DNA of 40,612 nt from Acidobacteriota bacterium (lineage in GTDB: Bacteria; Acidobacteriota; Blastocatellia; Pyrinomonadales; Pyrinomonadaceae). Both the position numbers and the translations under genes were made by a program. Shown piece after piece: positions 1-11,804 of this stretch (position 1 is the first letter of the stretch; every line of letters begins with the position of its first letter). Below the pieces are notes generated by a model, which had not been told where the DNA came from, did not search any database, and was given only the letters and a program-made list of their open reading frames with translations. Location of the stretch: assembly GCA_019239425.1 (NCBI GenBank), contig JAFAZX010000019.1:1-40612 (forward strand), read 5' to 3'.

Positions 1-483
1 GGCCTCAACATGACGCACGCGGTGGCGCAGGCGTGGGAGGCGGGCAAGCTCTTCCACATCGACCTCAACGACCAGGTGCCCGGCCGCTACGACCAGGACT
101 TGAGGTTCGGCAGCGCGAACCCGAAGGCCGCGTTCTGGCTCGTGAAGTTCTTAGAGGACGTGGGGTACGACGGGCCGCGGGCGTTCGACGCGCACGCCTA
201 CCGCAGCGAGGACTACGAGGGGGTGAAGGAGTTCGCGCGGGGGTGCATGCGCACCTACCTCATCCTGAAGGAGAAGGGCGAGCGGTGGAACCGCGACCCG
301 GAGGTGAAGTCTTTGCTGGCGGAGATCGCGCGGCCGGACGCGAACGGCGGCGGGGGGTTCGACCGGGGGCGCAACGAGGAGCTGCTGGCGCGGGAGTTCG
401 ACCGCGCGGAGCTGGCGTCGAAGGGGTTGAAGTACGAGCGGCTCGACCAGCTCACCATCGACATCCTGCTCGGCGTCAGGTAA
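1..483 (+). CDS. xylA: Xylose isomerase, C-terminal part (5' end outside the window)
   Basis: This enzyme interconverts D-xylose and D-xylulose in the cytoplasm using two divalent metals. The frame is open from base 1, so the N-terminal part lies off the edge. The visible 160 residues match the C-terminal part of the actinobacterial-type (class I) enzyme. HIDLN carries the Asp equivalent to D245, YDQD the pair equivalent to D255/D257, and RAFD the equivalent of D287; the spacing between the first three is exactly conserved. The gene is followed at once by the GH115 gene, which fits xylan use. Bases 189-476 are almost identical, in inverted orientation, to the xylA fragment at the right edge, with one mismatch (Pro here, Leu there) and a different last codon and stop. 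Family assignment is firm. Confidence 0.93.
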   Translation, partial: GLNMTHAVAQAWEAGKLFHIDLNDQVPGRYDQDLRFGSANPKAAFWLVKFLEDVGYDGPRAFDAHAYRSEDYEGVKEFARGCMRTYLILKEKGERWNRDPEVKSLLAEIARPDANGGGGFDRGRNEELLAREFDRAELASKGLKYERLDQLTIDILLGVR

Positions 484-504
484 CGGCCTGGCCGCCGATT
501 TGGT

Positions 505-3427
505 GTGAGCCTTCAACACAGAGACACGGCTTTCAGAATCTCAAATTTGAAATCTCGAATTTCAAATCTGCTGTGCCTCTGTGTCTCTGTGTTGTGCGCG
601 CTCGCCTTTGCGCCAGCGGCGCGTGCGCTCGGGCAGACGCGTTACGTGGAGTTCGAGGCCAAGCCCGGCGCGTTCGTGCTCTTCGACGAAGGCGTCGCCG
701 CGCCCATCCTTCTCGACTCGAAGGACTACCCCGGCGTCATCCGCGCCGCGCGCGACCTGCAGGCGGACATCAAGCGCGTGACGAAGGTCGAGCCGCGCCT
801 GCTCACGGACGAGAGCGCGCGTGAGCCGGACTTGGTCATCGTCGGCACGCTCGGCCAGAGCCGTTTGATAGACGAGCTCGTGCGAACGGGTAAGCTCGAC
901 GCGTCCTCCCTGCGCGGGCGCTGGGAGGCGGGAGTCACGCAGGTCTTGGAGCGGCCGTGGCCCGGCGTCCGGCGTGCGCTCGTCATCGCCGGCAGCGACA
1001 GGCGCGGGACGATCTACGGACTCTACGAGCTGTCGGAACAGATCGGCGTCTCGCCTTGGTACTGGTGGGCGGACGTGCCCGTCGAATCGCATACGCGGCT
1101 CTTCGTCCGCGCGGGCCGCTACGTGCAGGACGAGCCGGCCGTGAAGTACCGCGGCATCTTCATCAACGACGAGGCGCCCGCGCTGACGGGTTGGGTGCGC
1201 GAGAAGTTCGGCGGCTACAACCACGAGTTCTACGCGAAGGTCTTCGAGCTGCTCCTGCGCCTGCGCGCGAACTACCTCTGGCCGGCGATGTGGGGCAGCG
1301 CCTTCAACGACGACGACCCCTCGAACGCGAAGCTCGCGGACGAGTACGGCGTCGTGATGGGCACCTCGCACCACGAGCCGATGCTGCGCGCGCAGCAGGA
1401 GTGGAAGCGCTACGGCCGCGGCCCCTGGGACTACGCGGCCAACGGCGACGTGCTCCGAGCGTTCTGGGCCGAGGGCATCAGGCGGAACCGCAGTTACGAG
1501 AGCATCATCACGCTCGGGATGCGCGGCGACGGCGACCTGCCGATGTCGGAATCCGCCAACGTCGCGTTGCTCGAACGGATCGTCTCCGACCAGCGCCGGA
1601 TTCTCGCCGCGGAGCAGAACCCAGACCTCTCTTCAATCCCCCAACTGTGGGCGCTCTACAAGGAGGTGCAGGAGTATTACGAGCGCGGGATGCGCGTGCC
1701 CGACGACGTGACGCTGCTCTGGTGCGACGACAACTGGGGCAACCTCCGCAGACTCCCGACGGCGGAAGAGCAGAAGCGAAGGGGCGGCGCGGGCGTCTAC
1801 TACCACTTCGACTACGTCGGCGGCCCGCGCTCCTACAAGTGGCTCAACACGATCCCCATCACGAAGGTCTGGGAGCAGATGCACCTCGCCTACCGCCGCG
1901 GCGCGAACCGCATCTGGATCGCCAACGTCGGCGACATCAAGCCGCTGGAGTTCCCGGCGGAGTTCTTCCTCACCTACGCGCGGAATCCGGAAGCCTGGCC
2001 CGCCGAGCGCCTCGGCGACTACACGCGACTATGGGCCGCGCGCGAGTTCGGCACCGAGCACGCGGCCGAGATAGCCGACATAATCTCGAAGTACACGAAG
2101 TACAACGGCCGCCGCAAGCCCGAGCTGTTGGAGCCGAACACCTACAGCCTCTCCAACTACCGCGAGGCGGAGAAGGTCTCGGACGAGTACCGGCTTCTCG
2201 CGCGCGAGGCCGAGCGACTTTATGAGCTGATGCCGTTGGAGAGGCGGGACGCGTTCTTCCAACTCGTGCTCTACCCCGTGAAGGCGTGCGCGGTGGTGAA
2301 CGAGCTGTACGTGACGGTCGGCAGGAACCGCCTCTACGCGGTGCAGGGGCGCGCCTCGACCAACGACTTGGCCGAGCGCGCGCGAGCTGTTCCGCGAGGA
2401 CGAGCGTCTGGCGCGTTACTACAACGAGACCCTGGCGGGCGGCAAGTGGAGCCACCTGATGGATCAGACGCACATCGGCTACACCTACTGGCAGCAGCCC
2501 GTTCGCAACGCCATGCCCGCCGTGCAGGAGATACAGGTGCCCGCGCCCGCGGAGCTGGGCGTGGCGATAGAAGGTTCCGAGGCGAGCTGGCCCGAGAGTC
2601 CGCGCGAGGCCGTCCTGCCCGCGCTCAGCCCTTACGAACGGCCGCGCTACTTCGAAATCTTCAGACGCGGCCGTGCGCCGTGCGAGTTCACAATCGAGGC
2701 GAGCGAGCCGTGGCTGCACGTGAGCTATAGGAGGGGCACGCTGACGCGGGACGAGAGGGTCTGGGTCAGCGCCGTCTGGAGTCAGGTTCCGAAGGGGGAG
2801 AGCCGCGGCACGGTTACGGTCAGGGGGCCGGACGGGCGGAGTGTGTCGGTGGCCGTTCCGGTCTCGAATCCCGCGGGGGTGGAGCGCGAAGAGGTCGAGG
2901 GGTTCGTCGAGGCGGACGGCTACGTCTCAATCGAGGCCGAGCACTACGCGCGCGCCTTCGCGCCCGAGGGGACGCGTTGGCAGCTCATCCCGGACTTCGG
3001 CCGCACGCTCTCGGGCCTCACGCCGTTCCCTGTGACGATGCCCGAACAGAAGCCTTCGGCCCAGGGCATGAGACTCGAATATCGTGTCTACCTCTTCAGC
3101 TCCGGGCCGGTCATGTTGGACGCGTACCTCGCGCCGACTTTGAAGTTCCTGCCCGGCGAGGGGCTGCGCTACGCCGTCTCGTTCGACGACGAAGTTCCTC
3201 AAATCGTCAACGTCCACGCCAACGAGACGCAGGCCGTCTGGGAGCGCTCGGTCAAAGACTCTGTGCGCGTCGTCACGTCGAAGCACGCCGTCTCGCGGCC
3301 CGGCCCGCACGTGCTCAAGTTCTGGGTCGTAGACCCCGGACTCGTCCTGGAGAAGCTCGTCGTCAACACGGGCGGCGTGCGCAGCAGCTACCTCGGCCCG
3401 CCCGAAAGCTTTCGCCGCGCGCCTTGA
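505..3427 (+). CDS. GH115 family alpha-glucuronidase, secreted; reading frame broken near 2376-2384
   Basis: GH115 enzymes remove (4-O-methyl)glucuronic acid from internal and terminal xylose residues of glucuronoxylan. GH115-like segments include PWYWWADVPV, KYRGIFINDEAPALTGW, NYLWPAMWGSAF and GMRGDGDLPMSE. The C-terminal part, with GYVSIEAEHYARAF, looks like the GH115 C-terminal domain. The frame from 505 stays coherent to about 2375 and then turns into Arg/Ala/Gly-rich nonsense. The matching sequence (ARELFREDERLARYYNET) continues in the next frame and ends at 3427. Loss of one CG unit from the CGCGCGCG run at 2376-2384 would explain this, so it is either a real slippage mutation or a sequencing error. 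Total length of about 970 residues is normal for the family. GTG 505 opens the frame, but TTG 547 gives a better signal peptide (Lys-Arg, then LLCLCVSVLCALAF). No good Shine-Dalgarno sequence is seen. Confidence 0.88.
514..594. repeat. Palindromic repeat family A, copy 1, with nested AT-rich palindrome
   Basis: The left arm CAACACAGAGACACGGC (514-530) and the right arm at 571-594 are imperfect inverted copies of the CACAGAGACACAG motif seen at five other sites here. Between them, 539-569 is an AATTTGAAATTTCAAAT-like palindrome resembling the one at 6363-6396. The right arm lies inside the start of the GH115 reading frame and encodes the hydrophobic core of its signal peptide. Confidence 0.85.
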
Positions 3428-3491
3428 AAGCCTTGATAAGCTCTACCTTTGGCTGTAAGCTTCGCGCAACAACCGACAGGGAGGGGCAGCC

Positions 3492-4106
3492 ATGAGGTTC
3501 AGGTTTAGTCCCGCGCTAAAGGTCTTGGCGGCGCTCGCATTCGCGTGCGGGGGCGCGTCCCTCTGTTCAGGCCAGTCGAGACGTTCCGACTCGACGCAGC
3601 GCGAATTGCAGCGCTCGCTGGAGCGCGACCTCCTGATGCGGGACATGGAGGCGATGGCGTCGACCAGCCCCACCCCGCAGCCCCCCCGCCGGCCGTCGTT
3701 CGAACAGCTCAGCGAAGACTTCGAGCGCATTCAGCTCATCAACCGCACGCTCGCGCAGGTGGTCGCGTCCGGCAAAGAGCTGGACTTCAAGGCAGTCGGG
3801 CAGTCGGTGTCCGAGATCAGGAAACGGGCCGGGCGGCTCAAAGAGAACCTGCTCCTTCCGGAGGGCGCGGAAGACCGCCCCAAGCTTCCGGACGAGATCG
3901 GGCCGGAGCAGTTCAAGCCGTCGCTCACCACGCTCAACAAGTTGGTCGTCAGCTTCGCCCACAACCCGGGCTTTCAGAGCGTCAACGTGGTCGACGCGCA
4001 CTGGTCGACCCGTGCGCGCAGCGACCTCGAGGCCATCATCCAGTTGAGCGGCCAGCTCAAGAAGAGCTGCGAGCAGTTGCAGAAGGTTGCGCAGAAGTCA
4101 CGCTGA
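3492..4106 (+). CDS. Secreted hypothetical protein
   Basis: I do not recognise a family. ATG 3492 follows a purine-rich GGGAGGGG about 8 bases upstream. Residues 1-28 form a signal peptide (MRFRF, then LKVLAALAFACGGASLCSGQ), so export is likely. The mature part is 175 residues, hydrophilic and mainly helical, with a Pro-rich stretch (PTPQPPRRPS) near residue 60 and two long heptad-like segments around residues 70-110 and 170-204. It lies 65 bases after GH115 on the same strand and may be co-transcribed, but nothing ties it to xylan. Base composition matches its neighbours, and the frame is clean with GC-rich third positions, so the gene is probably real. Confidence 0.75.
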   Translation: MRFRFSPALKVLAALAFACGGASLCSGQSRRSDSTQRELQRSLERDLLMRDMEAMASTSPTPQPPRRPSFEQLSEDFERIQLINRTLAQVVASGKELDFKAVGQSVSEIRKRAGRLKENLLLPEGAEDRPKLPDEIGPEQFKPSLTTLNKLVVSFAHNPGFQSVNVVDAHWSTRARSDLEAIIQLSGQLKKSCEQLQKVAQKSR

Positions 4107-4126
4107 CCCGGGTTGAGGTTAAGGGA

Positions 4127-4204
4127 TTTCACCGCAGAGACACAGAGACACAGCTTTAAAGATATAAGTCTTCAAGCTGTGCCTCTGTGTCTCTGCGGTG
4201 AAAA
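4127..4204. repeat. Palindromic repeat family A, copy 2 (possible bidirectional terminator)
   Basis: The left arm TTTCACCGCAGAGACACAGA and its near-complement on the right surround an AT-rich spacer (about 4155-4172). It sits between two convergent genes, 20 bases past one stop and 8 bases from the other. That is where a bidirectional transcription terminator would be expected, although no strong U-tract is present. Confidence 0.9.
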
Positions 4205-4212
4205 ACTCTAAA

Positions 4213-5202
4213 TCACGTCCAACTGCTATAAGAACTGACAATCAAATTCATCTCGTCGTTCAAAGACTCGTCCACGCGCCGCCGGCGCTCGTCCGCCTCG
4301 AACCACTCAAGCGTCCGACGGATGCCTTCGCGGAAGGGGACGGCCGCGCGGAAGCCGGGGACGAACCTCTTGACCTTCGTGTTGTCGAAGACGGCGCTCC
4401 ACTTCTTGTCGCCGTGCAGAGTCCCCGACAGGCGCGGCACCACGCGCGTGATGAAGTCCGAAGGGACGTGGACGACGTTCGCCTCGACGCCCAGGGCGTC
4501 GGCGATGGTTCGATAAATCTGCCCCCACGTCTGCACCTCGTCCGAGGTGATGTGGAAGGCCTGGCCCAGCGCCTCCGTTTTGCCGAGCAGCCCGAGGAAG
4601 CCGCGAGCGAAGTCCTCCGAGTGCGTCAGAGTCCAAAGGGAAGTGCCGTCGCCGTGGACGATGATGGGCAGCCCCTTCCTCATCCTGTCCGCGAGCGTGT
4701 AGGTGCCGCCGCCGCCGACGGCGACGGGGAAGTTCGTCTCGTACGTGTGCGACGGCCGGACTATCGTCGCCGGGAAATCTTCGTCGGCGTGGGCACGCAG
4801 CAGCCTCTCCTCACACGCAATCTTCCCGCGCGCGTAGTCCCAGAAGGGGTTTTCGAGCGGCGTCTCTTCCGTGATGAGGTAGCGCGCGGGCGGCTTCTGG
4901 TAGGCGGCCGCCGAGCTGATGAAGACGTACTGCCCGACCCGACCTTTGAAGAGCGCGAGGTCGCGCTCCACGTCTTCGGGCGCGTAGGCGATCCAGTTGA
5001 CGACCGCGTCGAACCGTAGGCCGCGCAGCGCCGCGCGCACCTCCTCCGTGTGGTTGATGTCCGCGGTCAACGCGTGCGCGCCCTCGGGCGGCAAGCCCCG
5101 CAGCCCCCGGTTGAGCAGGTACAGCTCGAACCCCTCGGCGACCGCGAGACGGCTGACCGCCGCGCTGATGAAGCCCGTCCCGCCGATGAAGAGAACCCTC
5201 AT
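4213..5202 (-). CDS. NAD-dependent epimerase/dehydratase family protein (extended SDR)
   Basis: Extended short-chain dehydrogenases of this kind change nucleotide sugars or free sugar acids using bound NAD(P). The N-terminus has the Rossmann fingerprint (FIGGTGFI, residues 5-12), then a VNWIAY segment, an SSAAAY strand end and the catalytic YARGK (YxxxK). At 329 residues it is a usual size. The ATG at 5202 overlaps the TGA of the upstream oxidoreductase gene in an ATGA quartet, so the two are very likely translationally coupled. The open frame extends further upstream, but those residues are Arg/His-rich shadow sequence. The pairing with a Gfo/Idh/MocA protein suggests a shared carbohydrate substrate. 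The substrate cannot be read from sequence; the similarity is to generic nucleoside-diphosphate-sugar epimerases. Confidence 0.85.
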   Translation of the reverse strand: MRVLFIGGTGFISAAVSRLAVAEGFELYLLNRGLRGLPPEGAHALTADINHTEEVRAALRGLRFDAVVNWIAYAPEDVERDLALFKGRVGQYVFISSAAAYQKPPARYLITEETPLENPFWDYARGKIACEERLLRAHADEDFPATIVRPSHTYETNFPVAVGGGGTYTLADRMRKGLPIIVHGDGTSLWTLTHSEDFARGFLGLLGKTEALGQAFHITSDEVQTWGQIYRTIADALGVEANVVHVPSDFITRVVPRLSGTLHGDKKWSAVFDNTKVKRFVPGFRAAVPFREGIRRTLEWFEADERRRRVDESLNDEMNLIVSSYSSWT

Positions 5203-6323
5203 GTCCGCTCGGCCTTTCCGCGGCCTAACCGCTGCGCCTGCTTCTGCGCCCTGAGCGCAAGCTCCGTGGCGAGGAAGCAGTGCTCCTGCGTCATCGCCGT
5301 CTCGGTGCGGTGGAGGATGTCGTCGACGAGCTGCTCGCCGTAGGGGAGGTGTACGTCTCGACAGTCGACGTGGCGAGTCTCTTTGCCGTCCACGAGGAAG
5401 AGGTGGTCGCCGCCGGGGCGTCCCGCGATGTCCACGTTCTTGCGCAGCTCGATGTAGCCGTCGGTGCCGAGGATGGTCAGGCGGCCGTCGCCCCACGTGC
5501 TCAGCCCGTCGGGCGTGAACCAGTCCACGCGGACGTAGCCCGTCCCGCCGTCGCCGCGCAGCATCATGTCGCCGAAGTCCTCGAACCCGGGGTGCTGCGG
5601 GTGCGCGACGTTCCCCGTCTGCGAGGCGACGACCTCGGCGCGGGTCGAGCCGGTGAAGAAGAGGAACTGGTCGGCCTGGTGCGACCCGATGTCGCAGAGG
5701 ATGCCGCCGAAGCGTTTGAGTTCGTAGAACCAGGGGTCGCGCCGGCCGTTGTTGACGCGGTGCGGCCCGAGGCCCACGGTCTGGATGACGCGGCCGACGG
5801 CGCCGGCCCTGACCAGCTCGCCGGCCCTGACGGTCGCCTCGCTCTCAAAGCGCTCGCTGTACATGATGGAGTAGATGCGGCGCGTCTCCTTCTGCACGCG
5901 CCTGACCTCGGCGAGCTGTTCGAGCGTGGTGATGCCCGGCTTGTCCGACATGTAGTCCTTGCCGTGTCGCATCACGCGGACGCCGAGCGGCGCGCGCTCT
6001 TCGGGGATGGCCGCGCTCAGGACGAGCCGGGTCGAGTCGTCTTCGAGAATCTCCCGCTCTTCGCGCGCCTGTCGGCACTGCGGGTAGCGCCTGGCGAAGT
6101 CGGCGGCGAGGTCGGGCTCTTTGGCGTAGAAGGAGACGAGCTGGCCGCCGCCCCTCGTCACGGCGCCAATCTGCCCGTGGATGTGCCCGTGGTTGATGCC
6201 GACGACCGAGAAGCGCAGGCGCGGCGTCTTCGTGGGTTGCGCCCGACGCTCCTGCGCCCTCGCCGCCGCGGGCAGGACTGCGCCGGCCGCGAGCGCCGCG
6301 AGCAGGTCTCTACGTGTAAGCAT
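5199..6323 (-). CDS. Gfo/Idh/MocA family oxidoreductase with Tat signal peptide
   Basis: These enzymes oxidise or epimerise sugars and sugar derivatives with NAD(P). The chosen ATG (6323) gives a twin-arginine leader, MLTRRDLLAALAAG, ending near AAARAQ. A Shine-Dalgarno AGGAGA lies 7 bases upstream; the 16 codons before it have no support. The nucleotide-binding strand VVGINHGHIHGQ, the DKPG motif (family EKP) and the CDIGSHQADQ segment identify the family. A Tat leader implies export of a folded, cofactor-loaded enzyme. About 374 residues. It overlaps the next gene by 4 bases and runs divergently from the xylonate dehydratase operon. A role as a periplasmic sugar dehydrogenase feeding xylonate or another aldonate to that operon is possible but unproven. 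The Shine-Dalgarno lies partly in a hairpin (see 6325-6348). Confidence 0.88.
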   Translation of the reverse strand: MLTRRDLLAALAAGAVLPAAARAQERRAQPTKTPRLRFSVVGINHGHIHGQIGAVTRGGGQLVSFYAKEPDLAADFARRYPQCRQAREEREILEDDSTRLVLSAAIPEERAPLGVRVMRHGKDYMSDKPGITTLEQLAEVRRVQKETRRIYSIMYSERFESEATVRAGELVRAGAVGRVIQTVGLGPHRVNNGRRDPWFYELKRFGGILCDIGSHQADQFLFFTGSTRAEVVASQTGNVAHPQHPGFEDFGDMMLRGDGGTGYVRVDWFTPDGLSTWGDGRLTILGTDGYIELRKNVDIAGRPGGDHLFLVDGKETRHVDCRDVHLPYGEQLVDDILHRTETAMTQEHCFLATELALRAQKQAQRLGRGKAERT

Positions 6324-6324
6324 G

Positions 6325-6348
6325 CCGTGTCTCCTGGGTTGAGACCGG
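6325..6348 (-). promoter_or_regulatory. Hairpin overlapping the ribosome binding site of the Gfo/Idh gene
   Basis: On the minus-strand transcript, CCGGUCUC can pair with GAGAC-A-CGG (8 bp, one bulged A, 7-base loop). The 3' arm and loop edge contain the AGGAGA Shine-Dalgarno of the gene starting at 6323. Folding would reduce ribosome access. The structure is small and may be fortuitous. Confidence 0.35.
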
Positions 6349-6362
6349 ATATTACACCCTCG

Positions 6363-6396
6363 GAATTTCAAATTTGAAATTCGAAATTTGAAATTC
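6363..6396. repeat. AT-rich AATTTGAAATTT palindrome
   Basis: GAATTTCAAATTTGAAATTC is followed by a second overlapping inverted unit. A related tract lies inside repeat copy 1 at 539-569. It stands out sharply against GC-rich flanks in the divergent intergenic region between the oxidoreductase and dehydratase genes. Confidence 0.75.
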
Positions 6397-6425
6397 TTAA
6401 GAAGTCCGTGGCTCTGTGTTTTAAT
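6397..6425 (+). promoter_or_regulatory. Candidate sigma-70 type promoter of the xylonate operon
   Basis: TTAAGA (6397-6402), a 17-base spacer and TTTAAT (6420-6425) match the -35/-10 consensus at 4/6 and 5/6 positions. The predicted start near 6432 would leave a short leader with the GGAGG at 6447-6451 before the ATG at 6464. Prediction only. Confidence 0.4.
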
Positions 6426-6463
6426 CTTCGTCCAGTCCTAGCCTTTGGAGGTCGCCTGCCGAG

Positions 6464-8442
<1,979 letters not shown>

Positions 8443-8446
<4 letters not shown>

Positions 8447-9282
8447 TGACCGTCAAACTTTACCGCGTCGAAGATGGCGCCGTCGTCGAAGACGAGAATG
8501 GCGCGTACCTTTGTGAAGACGCGTGGGACGAGCTGCTCAACCGCGACGACCTGTTCCTCTATTTGAGGTCGCTGCTGGAAGAGTCGGAGCTGCCCACGGT
8601 CGGGGATGATTTCGCCGAGAGGGTTCTGGCCCCTCTTGTGAGCCAGGAGGTTTGGGCGGCGGGCGTCACCTACTACCGCAGCCGCGAGGCGCGCATCGAG
8701 GAGTCGAAGGACGCGGGCGGCGGCGACTTCTACGAACGCGTCTACACGGCCGAGCGGCCGGAGCTATTCTTCAAGGCGACGCCGCACCGCGTCGCGGGGC
8801 CCGGGCAGACGGTGCGCGTCCGCCGGGACTCGCGCTGGAACGTGCCCGAGCCGGAACTTGCCCTCGCCGTCACGCGCCACGGCCGCGTCGTCGGCTACAC
8901 CATCGGCAACGACATGAGCTCGCGCGACATAGAGGGCGAGAACCCGCTCTACCTGCCGCAGGCCAAAGTCTACGACCGCTGCTGCGCGCTCGGCCCGTGC
9001 GTGCTCGTCAGCGAAGAGATGCCGCCCGCCTCGACCGAAATCAAGATGGAGATAGTCCGCGAAGGCGCGAACGTCTTCACGGGCGCGACGACGCTCGCAC
9101 AGCTCAAGCGCGAGCCGGAGTCGCTCGTCGAGTTCCTCTTCCGCGACAACTCCTTCCCCGCCGGATGCTTCCTCCTGACGGGCACGGGCATCGTCCCGCC
9201 CGACGACTTCACCCTGCGCGCGGGCGACCGCGTGCGAATCGATATAGAACCAATCGGCACGCTCGTCAACACCGTCGCGTAG
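8443..9282 (+). CDS. FAH-family protein, probable 2-keto-3-deoxy-pentonate dehydratase
   Basis: In the Weimberg pathway a fumarylacetoacetate-hydrolase-fold enzyme removes water from 2-keto-3-deoxy-D-xylonate (or -L-arabinonate) to give 2-oxoglutarate semialdehyde. This 279-residue protein has the FAH metal site: E136 and E138 in EPELALAV and D157 in [21 protein letters not shown], which also supplies K175. FFKATPHRV (109-117) is the substrate-side segment. Its length and N-terminal extension fit the XylX-like group better than fumarylacetoacetase. ATG 8443 overlaps the dehydratase stop (ATGA); a second ATG follows directly. The step is assigned from operon context. Without the neighbours it would only be called FAH-family. 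Confidence 0.85.
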
Positions 9283-9309
9283 TGAGCGCGGCGAAAAAGC
9301 TTGAGGCAT

Positions 9310-9330
9310 GATTGTCTTTGAGAGACAATC
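9310..9330 (+). promoter_or_regulatory. Small perfect hairpin in the operon spacer
   Basis: GATTGTCT and AGACAATC (8 bp, loop TTGAG) lie 28 bases after the FAH-family gene and 38 bases before the next start. There is no U-tract. It could be a processing or mRNA-stability element inside the operon. Confidence 0.4.
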
Positions 9331-9368
9331 CCCGCGGCATTTCCCAATACTTCCCCAGGAGGAGAGAC

Positions 9369-10124
9369 ATGGCGAAAGGTAACCCCGGCGCGGACAGCTC
9401 TTCACCCGTCACCGACCAGCTCATCAGCACCGCCACGCAGCAGTTCGGACAGGCCCCCACGTACTGGGGGCGCTACTTCACCAGCCCGACCACCGGGGGC
9501 GAAGTCGAGTACCGGCACGGCACCGAGAGCCCCATCCTTGCGAGTCACAACATCCGCCTGCTCCCCGTCGCGCGGCAGACCACGCACGTCAACGGGAGTG
9601 AGTCGCAGGGCGTCTCGGACGCCGAGGCCAACGTCTCAGACTTCCTCGACACGTTCGGCCAGGCTTACCTCGCCGCGCAAGGCGGCCAGTTCCTCCTCTT
9701 CCTCGACGTGGAGGGCAACCCCTCCGCCGGGAGTCCTTCGCTGTCGCTCGAATACTATCTGGGTTGGGCGAAGACGCTCGTCAGCTACAGCCAGAGCCAG
9801 ACCGACAACGCCGTCACCATTCTCCCTTGCGTCTACGGGACTCACTTCGACACACAGACGTGGGAGAACGTCTCGGCCGCGAACGCGCAGGGGGCGACCT
9901 GCAACGGGGCCTGGATCGCGCGGTACTACTACAGCGGCTGCGACCAGCCGGACTGGGACGACTCCATCATCATCCCGGCCGTGACCATGCCGTGCGAAGT
10001 GCTGCTGTGGCAGTACCAGGAGAACTGCTGCGGCGGGACGATAGACTGTAACCAGACCAACCCGGGCGTCGACACGCAGACGCTGCTCATGAACAAGCTG
10101 CTCCTGCCGCCGTCGGGGAGTTAG
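9369..10124 (+). CDS. DUF1906/GH25-like TIM-barrel protein
   Basis: The 251-residue protein resembles glycoside-hydrolase-like domains of the Rv2525c/DUF1906 and GH25 lysozyme type. An early strand has APTYWGRYF (29-37), FLDVEGN (111-117) carries a DxE pair (D113, E115) as in GH25 active sites, and near the end LLWQYQENCCGG then DCNQTNP recalls the GH25 motif WQY...G..D.N. A strong AGGAGGAGAG sits 5 bases before ATG 9369. There is no signal peptide, yet the protein is rich in Cys (at least seven), which suggests a disulfide-bonded exported protein leaving by another route. It lies between two Weimberg genes with an 11-base gap to the second, so it is probably co-transcribed. Function unknown: cell-wall muramidase, glycan-acting enzyme or inactive barrel. 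Confidence 0.6.
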   Translation: MAKGNPGADSSSPVTDQLISTATQQFGQAPTYWGRYFTSPTTGGEVEYRHGTESPILASHNIRLLPVARQTTHVNGSESQGVSDAEANVSDFLDTFGQAYLAAQGGQFLLFLDVEGNPSAGSPSLSLEYYLGWAKTLVSYSQSQTDNAVTILPCVYGTHFDTQTWENVSAANAQGATCNGAWIARYYYSGCDQPDWDDSIIIPAVTMPCEVLLWQYQENCCGGTIDCNQTNPGVDTQTLLMNKLLLPPSGS

Positions 10125-10135
10125 GTTCGACAGCG

Positions 10136-11712
<1,577 letters not shown>

Positions 11713-11716
<4 letters not shown>

Positions 11717-11788
11717 CCACAGAGACACAGAGGCACAGCTTGATGAGTTATAGACTTCAAGCTGTGCCTCTGTGTCTCTGTGGTTAAA
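11713..11788. repeat. Palindromic repeat family A, copy 3
   Basis: TTAACCACAGAGACACAG and its complement CTGTGTCTCTGTGGTTAA enclose a short AT-rich spacer. The KGSADH stop codon TAA lies at its first bases. It separates two convergent genes and may end transcription from both sides. Confidence 0.92.
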
Positions 11789-11804
11789 TTCCGTCGGTGA
11801 ATAG

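Noticed and set aside
4198..5019. Plus-strand open frame of 273 codons opposite the epimerase gene
   Set aside because: Starts in repeat A copy 2 and has no domain signal; the minus strand carries the Rossmann and YxxxK motifs.
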